Shown: piece by piece, positions 1 to 9,143 of the stretch
Numbering within the stretch: the first letter of the stretch is position 1
How the letters are laid out: every line of letters begins with the position of its first letter
Source of the DNA: Clostridium tagluense
GTDB taxonomy: Bacteria; Bacillota; Clostridia; Clostridiales; Clostridiaceae
Reading direction: 5' to 3'
DNA length: 64,000 bases
Assembly: GCF_003865095.1 (NCBI RefSeq)
Contig: NZ_BHYK01000001.1
Span: 267,141-331,140 of the forward strand
Position numbers and translations under genes: made by a program
Notes under the pieces: model-generated
Told to the model about the DNA's origin: nothing
The model's database searches: none
The model's input: only the letters and a program-made list of their open reading frames with translations

Positions 1-125
1 TTTTTATTTCTGTTCATGAGTGATGTCTCCCTTCATATTTTGCGATATTTATATTAATAGCATAGCCATATTTATTGGTATTATGTATATATGAAGAGGG
101 ACAGTTTATTCCATTTTGAAATTTA

Positions 126-764
126 TTAAAATAATTTTTTGAAGCAGGTTTTGCAGAGCGAAGTTTTACCTTTGTTTGCAGAAATACAGTTATCCTTTAA
201 TACTGATTTTCCACATATTTCACATATGAGTTTTGAGGAGCAGCTATTAACCACCACAGAACTTGATTTATTAGCTTTAGAACCTATTATTTTTTTCTTA
301 TTTGAAGGTGGATCATAATTAATAGGTTGCGTCTTCTCTTTCTTTTCAACTATTGAGTAATTCATAGCATAGGTACTTTCACCAAAAAGCTCTAATTCGA
401 ATCTGGGATTTTCTGTATCATAAAACTCCTCAATAATGAGTCTTGTAACTTGGGCATCATTTACTATAAGTCCACTTTTCTCTATACCATCAAAGATACT
501 TTTTGTTATGTTGTTTGTGTCCGGATGTCTTTTTATACTTTTATAATATACCTTTAGAACAGCAATAAGAGATTCTGTTAAAAAAATATTGGAATTTTGA
601 ATTCTACATTGATAAGCAATTTCTTCTTCATATAAAGCATATCTATCATGGTATTTGCCAGAATTATAAGGCAAAATAGCTCTTCCATTCATGTTGAATA
701 GTTTAAAATTAGATTTTGAAATAGGCGAGCCTTTTATTATGACCTTTGCATAGGTGTTACTCAT
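126..764 (-). CDS. RusA-like Holliday junction endonuclease with a C-terminal Cys4 tail
   Basis: 212 residues. Residues 80-110 carry the RusA-family signature (HPDTNN, a conserved Lys at 88, then FDG and NDAQV), which in RusA holds the metal-binding aspartates that cut four-way DNA junctions. Asp82 and Asp103 match two of the catalytic aspartates, but the third (D72 of E. coli RusA) is Asn84 here, so activity is uncertain. Residues about 177-209 carry CxxC...C...CxxC, a likely zinc-binding tail absent from short phage RusA proteins. The start is set by an AGGGGGG ribosome binding site just upstream. It lies back to back with tsaD, not in a phage context, so I read it as a resident chromosomal gene. 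The family assignment is good; the catalytic role is inferred. Confidence 0.75.
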   Translation of the reverse strand: MSNTYAKVIIKGSPISKSNFKLFNMNGRAILPYNSGKYHDRYALYEEEIAYQCRIQNSNIFLTESLIAVLKVYYKSIKRHPDTNNITKSIFDGIEKSGLIVNDAQVTRLIIEEFYDTENPRFELELFGESTYAMNYSIVEKKEKTQPINYDPPSNKKKIIGSKANKSSSVVVNSCSSKLICEICGKSVLKDNCISANKGKTSLCKTCFKKLF

Positions 765-1022
765 ATTTTCCCCCTAGAATCTATTTCCAATAGATGATAA
801 TTATTAGTCTTAACTTAATTTTCTATGATATAATCACATACACAATTATATCATAAAGTATAGATACTCAGTAAGGACACTTAAAAATGCATATAAAGAT
901 TTGAAAAGCTAAACTCAATAAAGTATAATTAATTTGTGTTATTAATAGATACGAACATTTTTAGAAGGCTTATGAACACAGCTGGAAAATTATATAAACT
1001 ATATTAAAGGTGGGTAAAAATA

Positions 1023-2045
1023 ATGGAAAAGAAGATTAAAATACTTGCAATAGAATCGAGTTGTGATGAGACAGCGGCAGCTGTGGTAGTTAATGGTCGC
1101 GAAATTTTATCAAATATTATTGCATCACAAATAGATATACATGAAAAATTTGGAGGCGTTGTTCCAGAAGTGGCATCTAGGAAACATATAGAAGTAATAA
1201 GTGCTGTAGTTCAAGAGGCTTTAGATGAAGCTAAAGTTACATTAGATGATATAGATGCAATAGGAGTAACTTATGGGCCAGGGCTAGTTGGAGCACTACT
1301 TGTAGGTGTTCAATATGCTAAGGGACTGGCATATGCAACTAATAAACCATTAATTGGAGTTAATCATATAGAAGGTCATATTAGTGCTAATTTCATTCAA
1401 TATAAGGAGCTAGAGCCACCATTTGTATGTTTGGTAGCTTCAGGTGGGCATACATTTGTTGTATATATGAAAGATCACGGTGAGTTTGAAGTTATGGGTC
1501 AAACTAGAGATGATGCAGCGGGAGAAGCCTTTGATAAGGTGGCTCGTGCTATTGGACTTGGGTATCCCGGTGGGCCTAAAATAGATAAAATAGCAAAACA
1601 AGGAAATGCAGATGCTATAAAATTTCCAAGAGCTAATTTTCATGACAATAGCTTAGATTTTTCCTTTAGTGGAGTTAAATCTTCGGTGCTAAATTACCTA
1701 AATAAAATGAACATGAAAAACGAGGAGATTAATGTACCTGATGTGGCAGCATCTTTTCAAAAGGCTGTGGTTAATGTTTTGGTTCATAATGCCTTAGAGG
1801 CATGTGAAATAAAGGGTGTAGATAAGATAACGATAGCTGGTGGGGTAGCATCAAATTCTTGCCTTAGAGAAACTATGATAAAAGAAGGGCAAAAGAAAAA
1901 TATAAAAGTTTTGTTTCCAGAAATGGTGCTTTGCACTGATAATGCAGCTATGATTGGAAGTGCAGCTTACTTTGAATTAATTAGAGAAAGAGTTTCTGGT
2001 CTAAAACTCAATGCAATACCAAACTTAAAACTTGGAGAAAGATAG
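1023..2045 (+). CDS. tsaD: tRNA N6-adenosine threonylcarbamoyltransferase TsaD
   Basis: 340 residues, the usual length for the family. TsaD transfers the threonylcarbamoyl group from TC-AMP to A37 of ANN-decoding tRNAs, working with TsaB and TsaE in the cytoplasm. The ASKHA-fold signatures are clear: the N-terminal [14 protein letters not shown] phosphate loop, the NHIEGH metal-binding motif near residue 115, ASGGHTFVV, and the C-terminal GGVASN motif near residue 275. An AAAGGTGGG ribosome binding site precedes the ATG. tsaB and tsaE are not in this window; the gene appears monocistronic and ends at a hairpin shared with the convergent gene. Identification is secure. Confidence 0.98.
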   Translation: MEKKIKILAIESSCDETAAAVVVNGREILSNIIASQIDIHEKFGGVVPEVASRKHIEVISAVVQEALDEAKVTLDDIDAIGVTYGPGLVGALLVGVQYAKGLAYATNKPLIGVNHIEGHISANFIQYKELEPPFVCLVASGGHTFVVYMKDHGEFEVMGQTRDDAAGEAFDKVARAIGLGYPGGPKIDKIAKQGNADAIKFPRANFHDNSLDFSFSGVKSSVLNYLNKMNMKNEEINVPDVAASFQKAVVNVLVHNALEACEIKGVDKITIAGGVASNSCLRETMIKEGQKKNIKVLFPEMVLCTDNAAMIGSAAYFELIRERVSGLKLNAIPNLKLGER

Positions 2046-2046
2046 G

Positions 2047-2074
2047 AAAGGATATTATAACTTAATATCCTTTT
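2047..2074. terminator. Bidirectional hairpin between tsaD and the AI-2E-family gene
   Basis: A perfect 11-bp stem (2047-2057 with 2063-2073) flanked by A-rich and T-rich sequence sits between the convergent tsaD and the transporter gene. It overlaps the last codons of the latter and can serve both strands. Confidence 0.7.
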
Positions 2075-3160
2075 CTTTTAGTCTCCTATTAATGAATCTT
2101 TCAGCTAGTAGTATAACAATGGCCATGGTGGGTACTGCAAGGAACATACCAAGAACTCCAAAGGTTCCACCACCTATTAGTATGGAAAGAATAATAAGCA
2201 AGGGACTTAAACCAACAGATTTTCCAAGGATTTTTGGACCTAAATATAATCCATCAAATTGTTGAAGAATAATTATGAATAAAAGTACCCAAAAAGCTTT
2301 TACAGGACTATCAAGTAGAGTAATAAAGAAAGCGGGAACCATTCCAATTAATGGTCCAAAATAAGGGATCATATTTGTAACTCCAACTATTAAGCTTATA
2401 AGTGCAACATAAGGCATTTTTAAAATGCTAAGGCCCACAAAACATATAAAACCAATAATAACAGAGTCAATAAATTTACCTATAACAAAACCTGAAAAAA
2501 TAGAATTTGCTTCTTTACTAAATTTTAGTAAACTATCTGCATTTTCTTTTTTAAAGATTGCATAAATCAGTCTCTTTATATTTAGTATTAATATCTCTTT
2601 ATCCTTTAAAAGATAAAGCGACACAACAAATCCAAGCAAAAACTTCATAAAAGAAGAGGTAAAGCCTACAGCTGTCAGGAAAGCAAAATTAATACCTGTA
2701 TTTAGGTACCTAGTTAAGTTAGACATGAATGTTGAGGCAGTTTCTTCTAAATATTTGGTTACACCATATTTATCAAGTAATTGAACCTTATCCATATTAT
2801 TAGAAACCCAAATTTGAGTTTTAGCTATGTACCCAGGAGTGGCATCTGTCAATTCACGAATACTTACACCTATATTGGGGGTTAGTATGGTGATACTAAA
2901 AAATGATATGCCTAAAACACATACATATATAATAAGTAAAGTTAAAGCACGTTTTGTATGGAATTTTTTTCAATACTAACCATTATAGGGTTTAATAAGT
3001 AAGCAATACCGAATGCCCATATAAAGGAACTTATGTAGGATATAAAAACGCTAAAGGAAGTTGTAAGTATTTCTATATCATTTACTACTCTTAATAAAAT
3101 AAATGATAATAAAATTATAGGAATTAATTTTATATAAGGGATTTTTTTATCGTTAAACAA
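2055..3160 (-). pseudogene. AI-2E-family membrane transporter gene, split by a frameshift
   Basis: Read from a TTG start at 3160 (AAGGAAG ribosome binding site), the first 72 codons give the usual N-terminal membrane segments and run to a premature stop at 2942. The family protein continues in another frame: translating 2969 down to 2853 in the second frame gives KRALTLLIIY and a membrane segment that joins smoothly to the 265-residue open stretch 2852-2055 (YxPYFGPxIG-type motif, C-terminal membrane helices). The switch lies in a run of seven A (coding strand) at 2964-2970; eight would restore one ~367-residue frame. The family exports small molecules or, in some members, sodium; substrate here unknown. 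It could be a true pseudogene, a sequencing error, or a slippage site. Confidence 0.85.
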
Positions 3161-3439
3161 GTTTAATTCACTTCCTTAATTAATGATATTTTTAGTAATA
3201 GTGTCATTAAACGATTATATCATAAATTTTGTATATAAAATATCAGTAATCTGTATTTTTTATGTAAAAGAAATTGTAAAGCTTTAAATATAATGGTACA
3301 CTTTTATTATGTATAATATATTCTAAATTATTACTGATTTTATAACTCATATAAAATCATAAGAGTTTTTTTATTTAGTAAAATAAATATTAAAAGAGTA
3401 ACAAATCATATAAAAAATATTTTGAATAGGAGAAAAAAT

Positions 3440-3907
3440 ATGTATAAAGTGCTCTTAGTTAATGATTGTAAATTTGAAAATTTTATTATGAGGGACATGC
3501 TTATAAATTTAGGCTATGAGGTTATCATAAGTAATGAATTTAATGCAGTTAGGGATGCAAGGGAGTTAAACTGTAACTTTATTATAGCAAATTTTATTAT
3601 GAAAGAAAAAACAGGTGATAAAATACTGAAACAAATAAAAGAAATGTATCCTGAAACAAAGTGTGTTTTATCCTCAAGTAATGATATTAAATTAGAGGAT
3701 TTTAATAATAGTGTAATAGATGGGTTTATACATACTCCCATAACTAAAGAAAAATTGGAAAAAGTTATGGTTGAAAATGAACCATTATTAAATAAATACA
3801 GTAAACATATGAAGCCATTGTTTTGTACATACTGTGGGGTAAAAATGGATGATGACGAGAAACTTGCGAAATTTTGTAAATATTGCGGTGAAAAATATAA
3901 ATTTTAG
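3440..3907 (+). CDS. Degenerate response-regulator receiver fused to a zinc ribbon
   Basis: 155 residues from the ATG at 3440, chosen because AGGAGA lies 7 nt upstream; an earlier in-frame TTG at 3422 would place that site inside the gene. Residues 1-115 fit the receiver fold (VLLVND at the first strand, a helix, then IIANFIMKEKTG where receivers have the phospho-accepting Asp). Asn51 replaces that Asp, and the usual Lys of the last strand is also missing (HTPITKEKL), so it is probably not phosphorylated. The C-terminus (about 130-155) has CTYCG and CKYCG, a two-knuckle zinc ribbon. No kinase or effector gene is adjacent. Likely a protein- or nucleic-acid-binding pseudo-receiver; specific role unknown. 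Confidence 0.7.
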   Translation: MYKVLLVNDCKFENFIMRDMLINLGYEVIISNEFNAVRDARELNCNFIIANFIMKEKTGDKILKQIKEMYPETKCVLSSSNDIKLEDFNNSVIDGFIHTPITKEKLEKVMVENEPLLNKYSKHMKPLFCTYCGVKMDDDEKLAKFCKYCGEKYKF

Positions 3908-3909
3908 TT

Positions 3910-3981
3910 AATGAGTATATGAATAATTAAGGGGGATAACAATTATTAATTGTTATCCCCCTTAATGTTCCTATACTCATT
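3910..3981. terminator. Nested 19-bp palindrome, probable terminator
   Basis: A perfect 19-bp stem (3926-3944 with 3948-3966, 3-nt loop) is nested inside a second 10-bp stem (3910-3919 with 3972-3981). It follows the receiver/zinc-ribbon gene directly. There is no long T run, so termination is plausible but not certain. Confidence 0.55.
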
Positions 3982-4164
3982 ATTTATAGTAGTGTAGCAT
4001 AATGAAGTATTAACGTGTAAACAATATTTAATGGCTATTTATAGTGGAAAATTGAAGGGATATGTAAAAAAGTGCAGAATATATTAAACATGAAGAAAAT
4101 AATAATAATAATATTCAGAGTAGTTACATAACACAATAGTGTTAAAATATAGGAGGGCACATAT

Positions 4165-6192
4165 ATGATTAATAATTTTGATATTGAACAGGCTATGACT
4201 ATTAAAATAGATGACGAACTACCAAGTATGCCTGAGTTTACAGCGGGGATAAGAAGAGCACCAGACAGAGGATTTACTCTTACAAAGAATCAGACTGAGC
4301 TTGCTCTTAAGAATGCACTTAGGTATATTCCAGAAAAATATCATGCAAAGCTTGCACCAGAATTTATGGAGGAATTAATTACAAAAGGAAGAATATATGG
4401 ATACCGTTTTAGACCACAAGGCAGAATTTATGGTAAGCCTATAAATGAATATAGCGGTAATTGCTTAGAAGGTAAGGCTTTTCAAGTAATGATTGAGAAT
4501 AATCTAGATTCAGATATAGCATTATATCCTTATGAATTAGTGACCTATGGTGAAACAGGACAGGTATGTCAAAATTGGATGCAGTATAGACTGATAAAAA
4601 AATATTTAGAAAATTTAACGGAAGATCAAACACTTGTACTAGAGTCAGGACATCCACTTGGACTTTTCAAATCATCACCTCAATCACCAAGAGTTATTAT
4701 AACTAATGGGCTTATGATAGGAATGTTTGATAATCCAAAGGATTGGCATGTAGCAACCCAACTTGGAGTTGCAAACTATGGCCAAATGACAGCAGGAGGA
4801 TGGATGTACATTGGACCACAAGGGATAGTACATGGTACATTTAACACCTTGCTTAATGCAGGAAGATTGAAACTTGGAATACCAGACGATGGTGATTTAA
4901 GAGGTAAAACATTTATAACTTCTGGACTTGGTGGAATGAGTGGGGCTCAACCTAAAGCTATAGAAATTGCAAATGGAATTGGAATTATAGCAGAAGTTGA
5001 TTATTCAAGAATTAAAACAAGATTGGATCAAGGATGGGTAAATATTGCCTCAGATAACCTTCAAGATATATTTAAAATTGTGGAAGAAAAAATAGAGAAA
5101 AAAGAGTCTATATCTATTGCTTATCACGGAAATATAGTGGATTTACTCCAATATGTAGTAGATAACAATATAAACATAGATTTACTATCAGACCAAACCT
5201 CTTGTCATGCACCCTATGATGGAGGATATGCACCTCAAGGAGTTACCTTTGATGAGCGAACCAGGTTATTAAAAGAAGATAGAGATAAATTTACAAAGTT
5301 AATTGATAAAACCTTGATTAAACACTTTGAGTTAATTAAGAAAATGGTAGCTACAGGAACATATTTCTTTGATTATGGGAATTCATTTATGAAGGCTGTT
5401 TATGATGCAGGCGCTATAGAAATATCTAAGAATGGTGTAGATGAGAAAGATGGATTTATATTCCCATCCTATGTAGAAGACATAATGGGACCGATGCTTT
5501 TTGACTATGGTTACGGACCATTTAGATGGGTTTGCTTAAGTGGAAATCATGAGGATTTAGTAAAGACAGATAAGGCAGCTATGGGATGTATTGATCCAAA
5601 TAGACGGGGACAGGACAGAGATAATTATATATGGATAAGAGATGCAGAAAAGAATAAATTGGTAGTTGGAACTGAGGCTAGAATACTTTATCAAGATGCA
5701 CAGGGTAGAATAGATATTGCCTTGAAGTTTAATGATATGGTGAGACTGGGTGAAGTTGGTCCTATAATGCTTGGTCGTGATCATCATGATGTTAGTGGAA
5801 CTGATTCCCCATTTAGAGAAACTTCTAATATAAAAGATGGAAGTAATGTAATGGCAGACATGGCAGTTCAATGTTTTGCAGGAAATGCTGCCAGAGGCAT
5901 GAGTTTAATTGCTCTTCACAATGGTGGAGGGGTAGGTATAGGTAAATCTATTAATGGTGGTTTTGGGCTTGTCCTTGATGGTAGTGACAGAATAGATAGT
6001 ATTATAAAGTCATCTATGGCTTGGGATGTTATGGGTGGAGTGGCCAGGCGTGCTTGGGCTAGAAATCCACACTCAATAGAGACAAGCATAGATTACAACA
6101 AGAAAAATGCTGACATTGATCATATTACATTGCCATACTTAACAGATGATGCAATTATTTCAAAAGCAATAGAAAAAGTTTTTAATAAATAA
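4165..6192 (+). CDS. hutU: Urocanate hydratase (long form)
   Basis: 675 residues. Urocanase hydrates urocanate to imidazolone propionate in histidine degradation, using tightly bound NAD+ as an electrophile. Family marks: RFRPQGRIYG, the Gly-rich TSGLGGMSGAQPKA nucleotide loop near residue 255, DQTSCHAPYDGGY near residue 347, and the conserved Cys in RWVCLSGNHEDL. The length matches the ~670-residue form seen in animals and some anaerobes rather than the ~555-residue form of Bacillus and Pseudomonas. The ATG follows AGGAGGG. It stands alone: no hutH, hutI or formiminotransferase gene flanks it, so the other steps must lie elsewhere, or the enzyme works on imported urocanate. A strong terminator follows. 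Confidence 0.96.
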   Translation: MINNFDIEQAMTIKIDDELPSMPEFTAGIRRAPDRGFTLTKNQTELALKNALRYIPEKYHAKLAPEFMEELITKGRIYGYRFRPQGRIYGKPINEYSGNCLEGKAFQVMIENNLDSDIALYPYELVTYGETGQVCQNWMQYRLIKKYLENLTEDQTLVLESGHPLGLFKSSPQSPRVIITNGLMIGMFDNPKDWHVATQLGVANYGQMTAGGWMYIGPQGIVHGTFNTLLNAGRLKLGIPDDGDLRGKTFITSGLGGMSGAQPKAIEIANGIGIIAEVDYSRIKTRLDQGWVNIASDNLQDIFKIVEEKIEKKESISIAYHGNIVDLLQYVVDNNINIDLLSDQTSCHAPYDGGYAPQGVTFDERTRLLKEDRDKFTKLIDKTLIKHFELIKKMVATGTYFFDYGNSFMKAVYDAGAIEISKNGVDEKDGFIFPSYVEDIMGPMLFDYGYGPFRWVCLSGNHEDLVKTDKAAMGCIDPNRRGQDRDNYIWIRDAEKNKLVVGTEARILYQDAQGRIDIALKFNDMVRLGEVGPIMLGRDHHDVSGTDSPFRETSNIKDGSNVMADMAVQCFAGNAARGMSLIALHNGGGVGIGKSINGGFGLVLDGSDRIDSIIKSSMAWDVMGGVARRAWARNPHSIETSIDYNKKNADIDHITLPYLTDDAIISKAIEKVFNK

Positions 6193-6201
6193 AAAAAATA
6201 T

Positions 6202-6260
6202 TTATAAGTAAAGAAAAAGGCATTAGTTAAATTAAACTTATGCCTTTTTTTACTTATAAA
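6202..6260 (+). terminator. Rho-independent terminator after hutU
   Basis: A-rich sequence, a GGCAT...ATGCC stem extended by flanking complementary A/T arms, then a run of seven T. It ends the hutU transcript. Confidence 0.85.
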
Positions 6261-6457
6261 TATATTATTAATATTTATAAAAAATGAAGAAATGTAAGGG
6301 CTATATAAGAAGTGCCTATATGAATATTTTAACATATAGAAATTGTGTTAAATATAAAACATTCTAGTTGATACACTAGTATAAGTGGGGTATAATGGTC
6401 TAGGTTTCAATGATTTAAAATAGTAATTATTTTTATGTCTGTAAGAGGAGCAAAATT

Positions 6458-7570
6458 ATGAATATCCATGGGAAAAAAGTAAATAAAAATTTCAAGTTAT
6501 TCATTATTGCTTTGTGTTTAGTTTTAAGCATAATTGCTCTAATGGCAGGTCCAAATAAAATATGGAAGATTATTAAAAATACAAGTGAAAATAGAGAAGT
6601 TATACCCAGTGAAAAGACTGAAGTTAATAATGACGAAAAAATTGTAGTTAATAGTAAAATAACAAAGATAGCATTTGAAAAGAATAACAATGTTTATCTT
6701 TATGATGAAATAAAGCAGCAAATTAAATCCATAGGTGATGATTCAAAATCTAAGGATATATTAAAGCTTTCTCCGGATAAAACAAAAATAGTATTTAGGT
6801 ATTTTAATGAAAAAAAAGCAACATATCCACCGCATATAGTTATTTACGATGTTAAAAGCGAAAGCCTAACAGATATTGTTATAGATAATAAAAACGTCCA
6901 ACAAATTATTGACATGAAATGGATAGATAATGTGAATATTTTAGTCACAGGGCATATTAATCCTTCAGTTTCAGGATATGCAGTATATAACATAAAAAGT
7001 AAAGCAGAGCTAATATCTTGTGTGGGTACTATAAGAGATGTTACTATAAGCAAAAAAAATATTCTTTACAGCAATACACCGCATATATTCCCAGCACCAA
7101 AAGCTAATCTATTCCTTAATGGTAATAAGATCTTTGAGTCCAATAAGGATAAAGAAGAAATATTCGACGCTGTAATATCTAAGGATGGTAAAAACATTGC
7201 CTTCAGAAGTTGGGTAGCCAGTGAAAAAAATCCAAAGGATAAGGTAAGTGCCTATCTTAATATAGCTAAAATTAATAGTGATAATAAATCAATAAGCAAT
7301 TTAAAGCAGATAAGCATAAGTATTGATACAACTGGAGATATGGAATTCGATAATAAAAATAATATAAGAATTATAGGTAATGAGTTTATATACAAATTAG
7401 AAGCTGATAATCTTATCAAGGTGAAGAATACCTTAGCAAAGAAGCTAGAACTTTCTAACGAGCAGATTGCATCATTTAAAAAAGTTTTAGCTAAAATATT
7501 CCCTGAGGATGCTATTTCAGAAGGAACAGTATTAGAAGATATTGATATATACAATATAGAACTTTTTTAA
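6458..7570 (+). CDS. Membrane-anchored protein with beta-propeller-like repeats, unknown function
   Basis: 370 residues, not recognised as a named family. Residues 12-32 form one hydrophobic segment (KLFIIALCLVLSIIALMAG) after a basic N-terminus, which predicts a signal anchor with the rest outside the cell. The remainder has TolB/WD40-like repeats of short strands: KIAFEKNNNVYLYDE, LKLSPDKTKIVFRY and AVISKDGKNIAFRSW are typical of periplasmic propellers that monitor or scaffold. An AAGAGGAG ribosome binding site precedes the ATG. The next gene is an equally unknown membrane protein but has its own promoter, so a shared task is only a guess. Confidence 0.6.
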   Translation: MNIHGKKVNKNFKLFIIALCLVLSIIALMAGPNKIWKIIKNTSENREVIPSEKTEVNNDEKIVVNSKITKIAFEKNNNVYLYDEIKQQIKSIGDDSKSKDILKLSPDKTKIVFRYFNEKKATYPPHIVIYDVKSESLTDIVIDNKNVQQIIDMKWIDNVNILVTGHINPSVSGYAVYNIKSKAELISCVGTIRDVTISKKNILYSNTPHIFPAPKANLFLNGNKIFESNKDKEEIFDAVISKDGKNIAFRSWVASEKNPKDKVSAYLNIAKINSDNKSISNLKQISISIDTTGDMEFDNKNNIRIIGNEFIYKLEADNLIKVKNTLAKKLELSNEQIASFKKVLAKIFPEDAISEGTVLEDIDIYNIELF

Positions 7571-7625
7571 ATTTTAAAAAATTATGACAATATAGTTTGA
7601 TTTTGTGTTTAGATATAAAATATTG

Positions 7626-7654
7626 TTAACAAATATTTAAAAATTTGGTATAAT
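7626..7654 (+). promoter_or_regulatory. SigA-type promoter for the small membrane protein gene
   Basis: TTAACA at 7626, a 17-bp spacer and a perfect TATAAT at 7649-7654, about 43 bp before the ATG at 7697. Confidence 0.65.
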
Positions 7655-7696
7655 AACCGTAAGAGTTTTGGAAAAAAATATGGAAGAAGGGTTATT

Positions 7697-8113
7697 ATGA
7701 AAAAGAATAATACTAATAGGTCTCTAAACACAAAAGCCCATGTAAAATCTAAGCCAAAGTCTATAACAAAATCAATAGGTAGCAAATTGGCTATGTTACT
7801 GGGCGTTATTATACCAGTAGCTGCATTGATAGGTTACGCTATGGATATGAACTTTTTTTCTATTACAATAATTTTATCAGCTTTTGTTTTAATTATAAGT
7901 ATAGCTGCTTATTTAAAAGATGAGGTCATTTACCCTAATCCTAAAGCAATACAACACGATAATACATTAACCACTAAAAAAAATGGAATAAGCAAAAAAC
8001 ATAGCAGGAAATTTTCAGTTTTAATAAAAAAAGGAACAATTCAAGTGGTGTTATGCATGATAATAATTATATTATGTACTTATTTAGGACAAGTTATATA
8101 TAAAGCTAATTAA
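7697..8113 (+). CDS. Small three-helix membrane protein, unknown function
   Basis: 138 residues. About 28 very basic, Ser/Thr-rich residues come first. Then two adjacent hydrophobic helices at about 30-47 and 53-70 form a hairpin, a Lys-rich loop follows, and a last helix spans about 116-134. Positive-inside logic puts the N-terminus and central loop in the cytoplasm. An AAGAAGGG ribosome binding site precedes the ATG. I do not recognise the family. Two hairpins separate it from the channel gene downstream, so it is probably its own transcript. Confidence 0.55.
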   Translation: MKKNNTNRSLNTKAHVKSKPKSITKSIGSKLAMLLGVIIPVAALIGYAMDMNFFSITIILSAFVLIISIAAYLKDEVIYPNPKAIQHDNTLTTKKNGISKKHSRKFSVLIKKGTIQVVLCMIIIILCTYLGQVIYKAN

Positions 8114-8141
8114 TAATAAAACCCATTCAGATTTATTATTT

Positions 8142-8194
8142 AGGCATCTTAAAAATATAGGCTAGTATATACTAGTTATTTTTTGAAGATGCCT
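8142..8194 (+). terminator. Hairpin after the small membrane protein gene
   Basis: AGGCATCTT...AAGATGCCT arms close a 53-nt imperfect hairpin containing an inner CTAGTATATACTAG palindrome. No T run follows directly; it may be a terminator or a processing structure. Confidence 0.5.
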
Positions 8195-8207
8195 TATATA
8201 GGTATTA

Positions 8208-8255
8208 GGGATAAATAATTCAAATTAATTTTAATTATTTATCCCTTTATTTTCA
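8208..8255 (+). terminator. Second hairpin, terminator-like, before the FNT gene
   Basis: A perfect 13-bp stem (8208-8220 with 8233-8245) is followed by TTTATTTTC. It lies 50 bp upstream of the channel gene and could be a terminator of the upstream unit or an attenuator. Confidence 0.6.
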
Positions 8256-8301
8256 TTAAAATATTGTTAAAAGAATAATAAATGTTATAAGGAGTTTTAA
8301 T

Positions 8302-9141
8302 ATGGATAAATCAATGTTAAGCACAAAAGAGGTATGTAACTATGTAGAATCCCTTGGAATACAAAAGGCAAATAATAAGTTTATTCAAACGCTTATTCTT
8401 GGAATATTGGCAGGGGCATTTATAGCTATTGGAGGATTTTCAGCAGCAATGGCATCTCATAGTATAGAAAATGTAGGAGTAGCTAAACTTGTTTCTGGAA
8501 TAATATTTCCAGTAGGACTTATGCTTGTTATAATTTGCGGTGCTGAACTTTTTACTGGAAATTGTTTACTTACTGTAGCTTATGCTCAAAAGAAAATAAC
8601 ACTAAAAAAAATGCTTAAAAATTGGGCAATAGTATATTTTGCAAATTTCATTGGTGCATTTATTATTGTAGTTTTAATATATTATAGTGGGTTATTAAGC
8701 ACAAGCGGAGGGAAATTTGGTGGATATGTAATAAAGGTAGCAGCTTATAAATGTGGACTTACATTTATTCAAGCCTTTACAAGCGGAATACTTTGTAATT
8801 TTGTAGTATCATTAGCAGTTTGGGGATCCTATGCAGCGAAGGATGTAGTTTCCAAGGTGTTTATTTCTTTCTTCCCAATAATGGCATTTGTTATTGCAGG
8901 TTTTGAACACAGCGTCGCAAATATGTACTATCTCTTGTTAGGTTTATTTGCAAAAGTTAATCCTGATTATGTACAATTGTCTCACCAAAGTGCAGAAAAA
9001 GTAGCAAATATTAATTTTGTACATATTGCTCAAAATTTGATTCCTACAACACTGGGGAATATAGTTGGAGGCGGGATTTTTGTAGGACTAGCCTATTGGT
9101 TAATATTTAATAAAGCAGTTTTAAAAGATGTTGATAGGTAA
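8302..9141 (+). CDS. Formate/nitrite transporter (FNT) family channel
   Basis: 279 residues with six hydrophobic helices, as expected for the pentameric FNT channels that pass small monovalent anions (formate, nitrite, hydrosulfide). Family marks are the first-helix Gly/Ala-rich stretch (GAFIAIGGFSAAMA), the broken-helix segment AELFTGNCLL near residue 85, and the second half with GILCNFVVSLAVW near 160 and GFEHSVANMYYL near 202, which holds the conserved pore His. The substrate cannot be told from sequence: focA, nirC and hydrosulfide channels all look like this, and no formate lyase or nitrite reductase gene is adjacent. AAGGAG precedes the ATG. Confidence 0.88.
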   Translation: MDKSMLSTKEVCNYVESLGIQKANNKFIQTLILGILAGAFIAIGGFSAAMASHSIENVGVAKLVSGIIFPVGLMLVIICGAELFTGNCLLTVAYAQKKITLKKMLKNWAIVYFANFIGAFIIVVLIYYSGLLSTSGGKFGGYVIKVAAYKCGLTFIQAFTSGILCNFVVSLAVWGSYAAKDVVSKVFISFFPIMAFVIAGFEHSVANMYYLLLGLFAKVNPDYVQLSHQSAEKVANINFVHIAQNLIPTTLGNIVGGGIFVGLAYWLIFNKAVLKDVDR

Positions 9142-9143
9142 TA

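Noticed and set aside
1..125. Possible partial gene at the left edge
   Set aside because: No open frame with coding character runs off the edge; only AT-rich sequence is seen.
126..764. RusA as a marker of a prophage
   Set aside because: No integrase, portal, terminase or structural genes are near; the neighbour is housekeeping tsaD.
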